From: Variovorax sp. PMC12
Lineage (GTDB): Bacteria; Pseudomonadota; Gammaproteobacteria; Burkholderiales; Burkholderiaceae_C
Length of the DNA: 64,000 bases
Assembly: GCF_003019815.1 (NCBI RefSeq)
Contig: NZ_CP027773.1
Coordinates: 3,932,501-3,996,500 of the forward strand
Direction of reading: 5' to 3'
Shown here: in pieces, positions 32,191-40,438 of the stretch
Numbering within the stretch: position 1 is the first letter of the stretch
How the letters are laid out: each line of letters begins with the position of its first letter
Notes under the pieces: generated by a model
Told to the model about the DNA's origin: nothing
Seen by the model: only the letters and a program-made list of their open reading frames with translations
Database searches by the model: none
Position numbers and translations under genes: made by a program

Positions 32191-33384
32191 ATGACGAACG
32201 CTTTCAACCGCCGCCAGATCATGAAGACCGGCGGCTCGATGATCGTGCTGGGCGCCGCGGGCGGCGTGGCCGGCATCGCATCGGCGCAGGACGGCGGCAC
32301 CGTGAAACTCGGCCTGCTGCATTCGCTCTCGGGCACCATCGCCATCGCCGAGGCCTCGCTGGTCGATGCCGAGAAGCTCGCCATCGAGGAGATCAACGCG
32401 TCCGGCGGCGTGATGGGCAAGAAGATCGAGGCCGTGGTGGAAGACGGCGCCAGCGAGAACCCGGTGTTCGCCGAGAAGGCGCGCAAGCTGCTGGAGCGCG
32501 ACAAGGTGGCCGCCATCATCGGCTGCTACACATCGGCCTCGCGCAAGGCGCTGCTGCCGGTGCTCAACCAGGCCAAGGGCCTGCTGTTCTACCCGACCTA
32601 CTACGAAGGCCAGGAGCAGGACAAGCGCGTGTTCTATCCCTCGCAGGAGGCCACGCAGTCGGTGATCGCGGCGGTCGAGTGGATGGCGCGCGAGAAGGGC
32701 AAGAGCTTCTTCCTGGTGGGCTCCGACTACATCTACCCGCGCACCTGCAACAAGATCGCCAAGCCCGCCATCGCCAAGGCCGGCGGCAAGGTGCTCGGCG
32801 AGGAGTACGCGCCGCTGGGCCACACCGAGTTCTCGTCGATCATCAACAAGATCAAGGCGGCCAAGCCCGACTGCATCTACAGCACCGTGGTGGGCGGCTC
32901 CAACGTGGCCTTCTACAAGCAGCTGCGCGCGGCGGGACTGGACGGCGCCAGGCAGGTGCTGCTGTCCACCGTGGTGTCGGAAAACGAGATCGACGGGATC
33001 GGCAAGGACAACGCGGCCGGCTACTACGCCTGCATGGGCTACTTCCAGAGCATCAAGTCGCCGGCCAACGAGAAGTTCGTGAAGGCCTTCAAGGCCAAGT
33101 ACGGGCAGGACCGCGTGATCGGCGACCCGATGGAGGTGGCCTACAACAGCGTCTACCTGTGGAAGCTGGCGGTGGAGAAGGCCAAGTCCTTCGACGTCGA
33201 CAAGGTCACGGCGGCAGCGGCGGGCGTGGAGATAGAAGCGCCCGAAGGCACGGTGCGCGTGCACGCCACCAACCACCACGTGTGGAAGAAGGTGCGCGTG
33301 GGCCGCGCCCGGCCCGACGGGCAGTTCGACATCGTGTGGGAATCGCCCCAGCTCGTCGAGCCCAACCCCTTCCCGAAGGTCTGA
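32191..33384 (+). CDS. Amide/urea-type ABC binding protein (UrtA/FmdD-like)
   Basis: A 397-residue binding protein of the urea/short-chain-amide class. A Tat-type signal opens it (FNRRQIMKTGG, then a hydrophobic core to ASAQ, about residue 33). Blocks KLGLLHSLSGTIAIAE, IIGCYTSASRKALLPVL, LLFYPTYYEGQEQD and FFLVGSDYIYPRTCN are shared with UrtA and with AmiC, its cytoplasmic relative encoded at 40439. AAGGA precedes the ATG. It starts the structural part of the ami locus behind the regulated leader, so the ligand is probably a short aliphatic amide that AmiE then hydrolyses; urea is the alternative. Confidence 0.9.
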   Translation: MTNAFNRRQIMKTGGSMIVLGAAGGVAGIASAQDGGTVKLGLLHSLSGTIAIAEASLVDAEKLAIEEINASGGVMGKKIEAVVEDGASENPVFAEKARKLLERDKVAAIIGCYTSASRKALLPVLNQAKGLLFYPTYYEGQEQDKRVFYPSQEATQSVIAAVEWMAREKGKSFFLVGSDYIYPRTCNKIAKPAIAKAGGKVLGEEYAPLGHTEFSSIINKIKAAKPDCIYSTVVGGSNVAFYKQLRAAGLDGARQVLLSTVVSENEIDGIGKDNAAGYYACMGYFQSIKSPANEKFVKAFKAKYGQDRVIGDPMEVAYNSVYLWKLAVEKAKSFDVDKVTAAAAGVEIEAPEGTVRVHATNHHVWKKVRVGRARPDGQFDIVWESPQLVEPNPFPKV

Positions 33385-33389
33385 ACGCG

Positions 33390-34292
33390 ATGAACTTCGA
33401 CATCGCGGTGATGCAGGTGTTCAACGGCGTGAGCCTGTTCACCATCCTGCTGCTGATGGCGATCGGGCTGGCCATCGTGTTCGGCCTGATGGGCGTCATC
33501 AACATGGCGCACGGCGAGCTGATGGCCCTGGGCGCCTACATGACCTACCTGGCCGCGCGCTTCTTCGAGCACTTCGCGCCGGGCTTCATGGACCTGTACC
33601 TGTTCGCCGCGATTCCGTTCGCGTTCGCGGTGACCTTCGCGTTCGGCTATGTGCTGGAGCGCGGCTTCATCCGCTTCTTCTACGACCGCCCGCTGGACAC
33701 CCTGCTCGCGACCTGGGGCCTGAGCCTGATGCTGCAGCAGGCCTACCGCTCGATCTTCGGCGCGCAGGAGGTGAGCGTGCCGCTGGCCTCGTGGCTCGCC
33801 GGGGCGTGGGAGCCGACGCCGGGCATACAGCTGCCGCTCACGCGCATCTTCATCGTGGGGCTCACGGCCCTGGTCGCGACCGGCGTGTACCTGCTGCTGT
33901 ACCGCACGCCGTGGGGGCTCAAGGTGCGCGCGGTGACGCAGAACCGCGCCATTGCCGGCGCGGTGGGCATCGACACGCACCGGGTGGACGCCATGACCTT
34001 CGCGCTGGGCTCGGGCCTGGCGGGCATCGCGGGCGCGGTGTTCACCATGATCGGCTCGACCAACCCGGGCACGGGGCAGCTCTACATCGTCGACTCGTTC
34101 ATCGTGGTGGTGTTCGGCGGCGTGCAGAGCCTGGTGGGCACCGCCCTCTCGGGCTTCTCCATCGCGCAGTCGCAGACCTGGCTGGAGTACCTCATGAGCG
34201 GCTCGATGGCCAAGGCGACGATCCTGCTGCTGGTGATCGTGGTGCTGTACTTCCGGCCCAACGGGCTGTTCGCCACGCGGTCGAGGAGCTGA
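33390..34292 (+). CDS. Amide/urea ABC permease (UrtB-like)
   Basis: A 300-residue inner-membrane permease of the LivH/UrtB group. The block LAIVFGLMGVINMAHGELMALGAYM is characteristic of UrtB-like proteins, as is the late LVGTALSGFSIAQSQTWLEYLMSGSMAKATIL. About eight hydrophobic segments are visible. It starts 5 bp after the binding-protein stop. Together with the next gene it forms the translocation channel. Confidence 0.9.
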   Translation: MNFDIAVMQVFNGVSLFTILLLMAIGLAIVFGLMGVINMAHGELMALGAYMTYLAARFFEHFAPGFMDLYLFAAIPFAFAVTFAFGYVLERGFIRFFYDRPLDTLLATWGLSLMLQQAYRSIFGAQEVSVPLASWLAGAWEPTPGIQLPLTRIFIVGLTALVATGVYLLLYRTPWGLKVRAVTQNRAIAGAVGIDTHRVDAMTFALGSGLAGIAGAVFTMIGSTNPGTGQLYIVDSFIVVVFGGVQSLVGTALSGFSIAQSQTWLEYLMSGSMAKATILLLVIVVLYFRPNGLFATRSRS

Positions 34293-34296
34293 GGGC

Positions 34297-35352
34297 ATGT
34301 TGTCGAAACTCTCTCCCCAACGCAGGCGCGACATCGGCGCGATGGCCGCGGTGCTCCTGCTGCTGGCCGTGGTGCTGCCTGCCGCACTCGATCCCTTCCG
34401 GCTCAACCTCGTGAGCAAATACCTGGCCTTCGCCTTCGTCGCGGTCGGCGTGGTGCTGACCTGGGGCTACGGCGGCGTGCTGAGCCTGGGCCAGGGCATG
34501 TTCTTCGGCCTGGGCGGCTACATGATGGCGATGTTCCTCAAGCTCGAAGCCTCGGCGCCCGAGCTGCCGGACTTCATGGTGTGGAGCAGCGTCGACCAGC
34601 TGCCTTCGTGGTGGGTTCCGTTCCACTCGCTGGGCTGGACCGTCGTGGGCATCCTCGCCGTTCCCGCGGTGCTGGCTTACGTGTTCTCCTACGCCATCTT
34701 CAAGCGGCGGGTGAGCGGCGTGTACTTCGCGATCGTCACGCTGTCGCTGGCGCTCACGCTCACCGTGGTGGTCATCGGCCAGCAGGGCGACACCGGCGGC
34801 GCCAACGGCATCACCGATTTCCGCACGCTGCTGGGCCTGGACATCGCGGGCGACGACGCCAAGCGCACGATGTATTTCGTCGAGGTGCTGGCGATCGCGC
34901 TGGTGATGGCGGTGTCGCTCGTCATCGTGCGCAGCCGCTTCGGCAAGATCCTCATCGCCATCCGCGACCGGGAAGACCGCGTGCGCTTCAGCGGCTACAA
35001 CACGGCGCACATGAAGGCCTTCGTGTTCGCGGTGGCCGCGGTGCTGTCTTCCATCGGCGGGGCCTTCTACAGCCTGCAGGTGGGGTTGATCGCCCCGGGC
35101 GTGATCGGCGTGGTGGCCTCGGTGGAGATGGTGATCTACGCGGCGGTGGGCGGCCGGCTGTCGATACCGGGTGCTGTCGTCGGCGCGCTGCTGATCGGCT
35201 TTCTCAAGTCGTACCTGTCCGAGACCTTCCCGGAAGGCTGGCTGTACTTCCTGGGCGCCGTGTTCATCCTCGTGGTGTGGGCCATGCCCGAGGGGCTCGC
35301 GGGCCTGGGCGCGAGGCTGCTGCGCCGGCGCGGCGCGGAGGCCACGCCATGA
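34297..35352 (+). CDS. Amide/urea ABC permease (UrtC-like)
   Basis: A 351-residue inner-membrane permease of the LivM/UrtC group, with about ten hydrophobic segments. Family blocks include FVAVGVVLTWGYGGVLSLGQGMFFGLGGYMM, the UrtC-type long insert (SAPELPDFMVWSS), and GQQGDTGGANGITDF. It follows the UrtB-like gene by 4 bp and overlaps the ATPase gene by 4 bp, so the transporter genes are coupled. Confidence 0.9.
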   Translation: MLSKLSPQRRRDIGAMAAVLLLLAVVLPAALDPFRLNLVSKYLAFAFVAVGVVLTWGYGGVLSLGQGMFFGLGGYMMAMFLKLEASAPELPDFMVWSSVDQLPSWWVPFHSLGWTVVGILAVPAVLAYVFSYAIFKRRVSGVYFAIVTLSLALTLTVVVIGQQGDTGGANGITDFRTLLGLDIAGDDAKRTMYFVEVLAIALVMAVSLVIVRSRFGKILIAIRDREDRVRFSGYNTAHMKAFVFAVAAVLSSIGGAFYSLQVGLIAPGVIGVVASVEMVIYAAVGGRLSIPGAVVGALLIGFLKSYLSETFPEGWLYFLGAVFILVVWAMPEGLAGLGARLLRRRGAEATP

Positions 35353-36149
35353 ACGCGACCATGACCATGCCCAACGGCGGCCTGCCGCAGGCCGCCTCGG
35401 CGGTGCCGCCTTCGAACGAGCAGATCCTGCGCGTCGAAGACCTGACCGTGTCCTTCGACGGCTTCAAGGCGGTGGACGGCCTGAGCCTTGCGGTCGAGCG
35501 CAACGAGCTGCGCGTGATCATCGGGCCGAACGGCGCGGGCAAGACCACGCTGCTCGACATGATCTGCGGCAAGACCCGCCCGAGCGCGGGCCGCGTGCTG
35601 TTCAACGGCCAGGACCTCGGCCGGCTGAACGAGTACGAGATCGTGCGTGCCGGCGTGGGCCGCAAGTTCCAGACGCCCTCGGTCTACGAAGACCTCACGG
35701 TGCTGGAGAACTTCGAGATCTCGCTGCCGCGCATGCACGGCCTGCTGCAGTCGCTGGCCTTTCGCCGTACGGCCGCGCTGCGCGAGCGCATCGACGCGAT
35801 GGCGGCCGACGTGTTCCTGCTCGACCAGCTCGAGCGCCGCGCGGGCCAGCTCAGCCACGGCCAGAAGCAGTGGCTGGAGATCGGCATGCTGCTGATGCAG
35901 GAGCCCGAGCTTCTTCTGCTCGACGAGCCCGTGGCCGGCATGAGCCCGCGCGAGCGCGAGCAGACCGGCGACCTGCTGCGGCGCATCTCGGTGGGCAAGT
36001 CGGTGGTGGTGATCGAGCACGACATGGACTTCGTCAAGCGCATCGCCCACCGCGTGACCGTGCTGCACCAGGGCCGGCTGCTGAGCGAGGGGACGGCCGC
36101 CGAAGTGCAGTCCGACCCGCGCGTGATCGACGTGTACCTGGGCCATTGA
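35349..36149 (+). CDS. Amide/urea ABC ATPase (UrtD-like)
   Basis: A 266-residue ATPase. Walker A GPNGAGKT, the UrtD-like VGRKFQTPSVYEDLTVLEN segment, the degenerate signature LSHGQKQWLEIGMLL and Walker B LLLLDEPVAGMSPRE are present. The SHGQKQWLEIGMLLMQEP wording is characteristic of UrtD rather than LivG. A roughly 24-residue N-terminal extension precedes the ATPase core. Start overlaps the permease stop. Confidence 0.91.
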   Translation: MNATMTMPNGGLPQAASAVPPSNEQILRVEDLTVSFDGFKAVDGLSLAVERNELRVIIGPNGAGKTTLLDMICGKTRPSAGRVLFNGQDLGRLNEYEIVRAGVGRKFQTPSVYEDLTVLENFEISLPRMHGLLQSLAFRRTAALRERIDAMAADVFLLDQLERRAGQLSHGQKQWLEIGMLLMQEPELLLLDEPVAGMSPREREQTGDLLRRISVGKSVVVIEHDMDFVKRIAHRVTVLHQGRLLSEGTAAEVQSDPRVIDVYLGH

Positions 36150-36167
36150 GCACAAGGAGAAACACAG

Positions 36168-36857
36168 ATGCTCGAAGTCTCCGAACTCGACGTCGCCTAT
36201 GGCGAGTCGCACGTCATCCGCGATGTGTCCCTGCGCGTCGCGCCCGGCGAGGCGGTGGCCATCATGGGCCGCAACGGAATGGGCAAGACCACGCTGCTGA
36301 AGTCGCTCATCGGCCTGCTGCCTGCGCGCGGCGGCAGCATCCGCCTGGGCGGCGCCGACATCACGAAGCTGCCGAGCTACCAGCGCGTGGCGCAGGGCCT
36401 GGCCTTCGTGCCGCAGGGGCGCATGGTGTTCCCGTTCCTCACGGTGGAGCAGAACATCCTCTCTGGCGCCGCGAAGTCCGGCCACCGCACGGTGCCCGAC
36501 TACCTCTACCGCTTCTTCCCCGTGCTCAAGGACATGAAGCAGCGCAAGGCCGGCAACCTCTCGGGCGGCCAGCAGCAGATGCTGGCGATTGCGCGCGCGC
36601 TCATCTCCGAGCCCAAGCTGCTGATCCTCGACGAGCCGACCGAGGGCATCCAGCCTTCGATCATCAAGGAGATCGCGCAGACGCTGAACGTGCTGCGCGC
36701 CGAGCGCGGCTTCGCCATCGTGGTGTCGGAGCAGGTGCTGAGCTTCGCGCTCGACCTGGCCGACCGCTTTCTCGTCATCGACCGCGGGCGCCTCGTGCAC
36801 GACGAGGCGCGCGCAACGCTCGACCAGGACAAGGTCAGGTCTTTCCTGACCGTGTGA
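36168..36857 (+). CDS. Amide/urea ABC ATPase (UrtE-like)
   Basis: A 229-residue ATPase, the UrtE/LivF partner. It has Walker A GRNGMGKT, the UrtE-style VPQGRMVFPFLTVEQNI segment, signature LSGGQQQMLAIARALI and Walker B LLILDEPTEGIQPSII. AAGGAGA precedes the ATG. It completes the five-gene importer; the amidase gene follows after 45 bp, which supports short-chain amides as the transported substrate. Confidence 0.92.
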   Translation: MLEVSELDVAYGESHVIRDVSLRVAPGEAVAIMGRNGMGKTTLLKSLIGLLPARGGSIRLGGADITKLPSYQRVAQGLAFVPQGRMVFPFLTVEQNILSGAAKSGHRTVPDYLYRFFPVLKDMKQRKAGNLSGGQQQMLAIARALISEPKLLILDEPTEGIQPSIIKEIAQTLNVLRAERGFAIVVSEQVLSFALDLADRFLVIDRGRLVHDEARATLDQDKVRSFLTV

Positions 36858-36902
36858 GAGCCCTTCCCTTTTTTCTTCAACCCCTCTTTCAGGAGCAGCG
36901 TC

Positions 36903-37940
36903 ATGAGACATGGTGATATTTCGAGCAGCAACGATTGCGTGGGTGTCGCGGTCGTCAACTACAAGATGCCCCGCCTGCACACCAAGGCCGAGGTGCTGGA
37001 CAACGCCCGCAAGATCGGCGAGATGCTGGTCGGCATGAAGAAGGGCCTGCCGGGCATGGACCTGGTGGTGTTCCCCGAATATTCCACCCACGGGATCATG
37101 TACGACGCCAAGGAGATGTACGACACGGCCGCCACCGTGCCCGGCGAGGAAACCGCCATCTTCGCCGACGCCTGCCGCCGCGCCAACGTGTGGGGCGTGT
37201 TCTCGCTGACCGGCGAGCGCCACGAGGAGCATCCGAACAAGGCGCCCTACAACACGCTGATCCTCATGAACAACCAGGGCGAGATCGTCCAGAAGTACCG
37301 CAAGATCATGCCGTGGGTGCCCATCGAGGGCTGGTATCCGGGCGACTGCACCTACGTGAGCGAAGGCCCCAAGGGCATGAAGATCAGCCTGATCATCTGC
37401 GACGACGGCAACTACCCCGAGATCTGGCGCGACTGCGCGATGCGCGGCGCAGAACTCATCATCCGCTGCCAGGGCTACATGTACCCGGCCAAGGAGCAGC
37501 AGATCATGGTGTCGAAGGCCATGGCCTTCATGAACAACACCTACGTGGCGGTGGCCAACGCGGCGGGCTTCGACGGCGTGTACTCGTACTTCGGACACTC
37601 CGCGCTCATCGGCTTCGACGGCCGCACGCTCGGCGAATGCGGCGAGGAAGAGATGGGCATCAACTACGCCGAGCTTTCCATGGGCCTGATCCGCGACGCG
37701 CGCAAGAACGGCCAGTCGCAGAACCACCTGTTCAAGCTGGTGCACCGCGGCTACACCGGCACCATCAACTCCGGCGACGGTGACAAGGGCGTGGCGGCCT
37801 GCCCGTACAACTTCTACACCCAGTGGATCAACGACCCCGAGGGCACGCGCGAGATGGTGGAGTCGTTCACGCGCAGCACGGTGGGCACGCCCGAATGCCC
37901 GATCGAAGGCATTCCGAACGAGCCGGCCAAGCACCGATGA
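36903..37940 (+). CDS. amiE: Aliphatic amidase
   Basis: A 345-residue nitrilase-superfamily enzyme that hydrolyses short aliphatic amides (acetamide, propionamide and similar) to acid plus ammonia. The N-terminus MRHGDISSSND is the same as in Pseudomonas aeruginosa AmiE and the length matches (346 there). The catalytic triad falls at the expected places: Glu59, Lys134 and Cys166 (ISLIICDDGN). No signal peptide. AGGAG precedes the ATG. It stands between the importer genes and the AAA+/VWA pair; its stop overlaps the next start. Expression is probably controlled by the leader terminator and AmiC/AmiR. Formamidase AmiF is the closest alternative but fits less well. Confidence 0.96.
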   Translation: MRHGDISSSNDCVGVAVVNYKMPRLHTKAEVLDNARKIGEMLVGMKKGLPGMDLVVFPEYSTHGIMYDAKEMYDTAATVPGEETAIFADACRRANVWGVFSLTGERHEEHPNKAPYNTLILMNNQGEIVQKYRKIMPWVPIEGWYPGDCTYVSEGPKGMKISLIICDDGNYPEIWRDCAMRGAELIIRCQGYMYPAKEQQIMVSKAMAFMNNTYVAVANAAGFDGVYSYFGHSALIGFDGRTLGECGEEEMGINYAELSMGLIRDARKNGQSQNHLFKLVHRGYTGTINSGDGDKGVAACPYNFYTQWINDPEGTREMVESFTRSTVGTPECPIEGIPNEPAKHR

Positions 37941-38755
37941 ACGCGGCGGTTCCCGATCCGCTGGTCGCCTACCGCATCGAGGCCGAGCCCTTCTACCGCC
38001 CTGCCGGCAACGAGGTGGCGCTCTACCGGCAGGCGTACCGCCACCGCATGCCGCTGATCCTGAAAGGCCCGACCGGCTGCGGCAAGACGCGCTTCGTGGA
38101 GCACATGGCGTGGTCGCTGGGCCGGCCGCTGGTGACGCTGGCCTGCAACGAGGACATGACGGCCTCGGACCTCGTCGGGCGCTACCTGCTCGACGCCAAC
38201 GGCACCGCCTGGCACGACGGGCCGCTGACGCTGGCGGTGCGGCACGGCGGCATCTGTTATCTCGACGAAGTGGTGGAGGCGCGGCAGGACACCACGGTGG
38301 TGATCCACCCGCTGACGGATGCGCGGCGCATATTGCCGCTCGACAAGAAGGGCGAGCTGGTGCACGCGCACCCCGATTTCCAGCTGGTGGTGTCGTACAA
38401 CCCCGGCTACCAGAGCAGCGCGAAGGACATGAAGCCATCGACGCGCCAGCGCTTCGCGGCGCTGGAGTTCGACTACCCCGGCAGCGCGCTGGAGGCGGAG
38501 ATCGTCGCGCACGAGGCCGGTGTCGAGCCCGGGCTCGCCGCGAAACTGGTGGCCATCGCGCGCTGCTCGCGCGAGCTGAAGCACCGCGGGCTCGACGAGG
38601 GCGTGTCGACGCGCATGCTGATCTACGCGGGCGTGCTGATACGCGACGGCGTGACGCCGCGCGAGAGCTGCGAGATGACGATGACGCGCGCATTGACCGA
38701 CGACCCCGACATGGCAAGCGCGCTGCAGGGCTTTGTCGAGGCGCAGTTCGGATGA
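37937..38755 (+). CDS. MoxR-type AAA+ ATPase (NorQ/CbbQ/AmiB-like)
   Basis: A 272-residue AAA+ ATPase. Walker A is GPTGCGKT (44-51), Walker B ICYLDEV (106-112), and a sensor segment VVSYNPGYQS with the NorQ/CbbQ-type SSAKDMKPSTRQRF follows. NorQ and CbbQ work with a von Willebrand factor A partner to remodel or activate enzymes. The next gene encodes exactly such a partner. In P. aeruginosa amiB, an ATPase gene, also follows amiE, so this may be its counterpart. ATG overlaps the amiE stop. What it remodels here is unknown. Confidence 0.88.
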   Translation: MNAAVPDPLVAYRIEAEPFYRPAGNEVALYRQAYRHRMPLILKGPTGCGKTRFVEHMAWSLGRPLVTLACNEDMTASDLVGRYLLDANGTAWHDGPLTLAVRHGGICYLDEVVEARQDTTVVIHPLTDARRILPLDKKGELVHAHPDFQLVVSYNPGYQSSAKDMKPSTRQRFAALEFDYPGSALEAEIVAHEAGVEPGLAAKLVAIARCSRELKHRGLDEGVSTRMLIYAGVLIRDGVTPRESCEMTMTRALTDDPDMASALQGFVEAQFG

Positions 38756-40398
38756 ACGACGCGTCCGGCGGCCTCGGTGCGCTGTCGCTGCTGGCGCGCG
38801 GCCTGGCGGGCGTCGATGTGGAAGTGCAGGCGCTGACTGGCGCGGGAACGCGCGCCGTGCTCACGGGCCGCAAGCTGCTGCTGCCCGAAGGCACCGGTGA
38901 GCCGAACCTGCGCCGCGCCATGGTCGCGCATGCGGTCGCGCACCTGCGACACTCGCGGCCCGCGCGCCCGGCACACGGGCTCAAGCAGATGGGCATCGCC
39001 GTGGTCTCGGCCATCGAGGACGCGCGTGTCGAGCGCCTGCTGTGGCGAGACTTCCCCGGCCTGCACGGCTGGTTCGCCGCATCGCTCCCGCCCGCGTCCG
39101 ACCCGCTCGACCTGCGCTTCGCGGCGCTCGTCTCCCGGATGGACCGCCTGCTGCTGCTGCCCGACGCGATCGACGACAACCACTGGGTGAACAAGACACG
39201 CCGCCTGTTCGACGAGACCGTCGCCAGCGCGGGCCTGGAAGACTACGACGCCTTCCGCGTCATCGCGTCGATCCTCGCCAACGACCTGGGCCAGATGCGC
39301 GTGCGCTTCGAGCCCCAGCACTACGCCGTGCCCGCGCCCTGGCGCGACGACAACAGCTACCTGTGGGAATTCGCCGAGACGGAGACCGCACCCGACGAAG
39401 CCATCGCGCTGCAACAGGCAGGCGCACGGCCGCCACCGCCTTCCGATGCACCGGACGAAGGCAGCGGCCCGCCTACTTCCGATGCGGCGGACGACATCGA
39501 ACTCGGCCGCTACACATACCCCGAATGGGACCGCAAGCTCGAGCGACTGCGCCCCGACTGGTGCACGGTGATCGAAAAGCTGCCGGCGTGGCAGGGCCTG
39601 CTGCCGGGGCGCGAGCAGGCCGCGCCCGGCAACGGGCGCATCGCCCCACTCGCCTTGCCCCGCGCGCGCCACCTCGACCGCACGCACCGCCTGCGCCGCC
39701 AGTGGGAAGGCGACGACATCGACCTGAACGCGGCCATCGAAGTGCTGGTCGACCGGAGCCTTCGGCTGCGGCCCGATGCGCGGCTTTTCATGCGCCCGGG
39801 CAAGGGCCCGCGCCCGTCGAGCGTGCTGGTGCTGCTCGACCTGTCGGCCTCGGCCAACGACCCGGGGCCGCACGCAGCCTCGCTGCTCGACATCGAGAAG
39901 CAGGCCGCGCTGCTGCTGGCCGCGTCGAACGCGCGCGGCATCGACCGGCTGGCGATCCACGGCTTCTCGTCGAACACGCGCGCCGAGGTGTACTACTACC
40001 GCCTGCTCGAAGCCGGCCGTCCGCTCGACGCACCGACGAGCGCCATGATCGGCGCGCTGCGCGGGCGCTACTCGACCCGCATGGGCGCTGCGCTGCGCCA
40101 CGCCGCCGCGCTGATGCAAGCCGAGCCGCCCGGCCAGCGCGCGGTGCTGCTGGTGACCGACGGCGCGCCTTCCGACATCGACGTGCACGATCCGCAATAC
40201 CTGATCGAAGACGCCCGCCAGGCCGTCGCCGAGGCCCGCGACGCCGGCGTGCGCGCCGCCTGCATCGCGGTGGACGGGGCGGCCGACGCCTATGTGCGGC
40301 GCATCTTCGGCTGGCGCAACTATTGCATCGCCGACGACGCGCGCAGCCTGCCGGTGCGCCTCGCGCGCATGAGCGCACGCCTTGCCGCGGCCCACTGA
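38752..40398 (+). CDS. VWA-domain protein, NorD/CbbO-like partner
   Basis: A 548-residue cytoplasmic protein with an N-terminal helical region of NorD/CbbO style, an acidic Pro-rich linker (about 215-245, PPPPSDAPDEG) and a C-terminal von Willebrand A domain. The metal-ion-dependent adhesion motif DxSxS is intact at Asp363-Leu-Ser-Ala-Ser367, with a later TDGAPSDID. In NorQD and CbbQO the VWA protein is the adaptor that links the ATPase ring to its target. The start overlaps the ATPase stop by 4 bp. Such a partner is not part of the textbook P. aeruginosa ami operon. Confidence 0.85.
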   Translation: MNDASGGLGALSLLARGLAGVDVEVQALTGAGTRAVLTGRKLLLPEGTGEPNLRRAMVAHAVAHLRHSRPARPAHGLKQMGIAVVSAIEDARVERLLWRDFPGLHGWFAASLPPASDPLDLRFAALVSRMDRLLLLPDAIDDNHWVNKTRRLFDETVASAGLEDYDAFRVIASILANDLGQMRVRFEPQHYAVPAPWRDDNSYLWEFAETETAPDEAIALQQAGARPPPPSDAPDEGSGPPTSDAADDIELGRYTYPEWDRKLERLRPDWCTVIEKLPAWQGLLPGREQAAPGNGRIAPLALPRARHLDRTHRLRRQWEGDDIDLNAAIEVLVDRSLRLRPDARLFMRPGKGPRPSSVLVLLDLSASANDPGPHAASLLDIEKQAALLLAASNARGIDRLAIHGFSSNTRAEVYYYRLLEAGRPLDAPTSAMIGALRGRYSTRMGAALRHAAALMQAEPPGQRAVLLVTDGAPSDIDVHDPQYLIEDARQAVAEARDAGVRAACIAVDGAADAYVRRIFGWRNYCIADDARSLPVRLARMSARLAAAH

Positions 40399-40438
40399 CT
40401 GAAGACTATGATGATTCGACACCCCAGGAGACTTCAGC

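Noticed and set aside
35136..39194. A 1352-codon open frame on the minus strand opposite the ami locus
   Set aside because: It runs antisense to several clearly coding genes (UrtD, UrtE, AmiE, AAA+ and VWA proteins). Its translation is low-complexity, rich in Arg, His, Ala and Gly. Long antisense frames are expected in GC-rich DNA.
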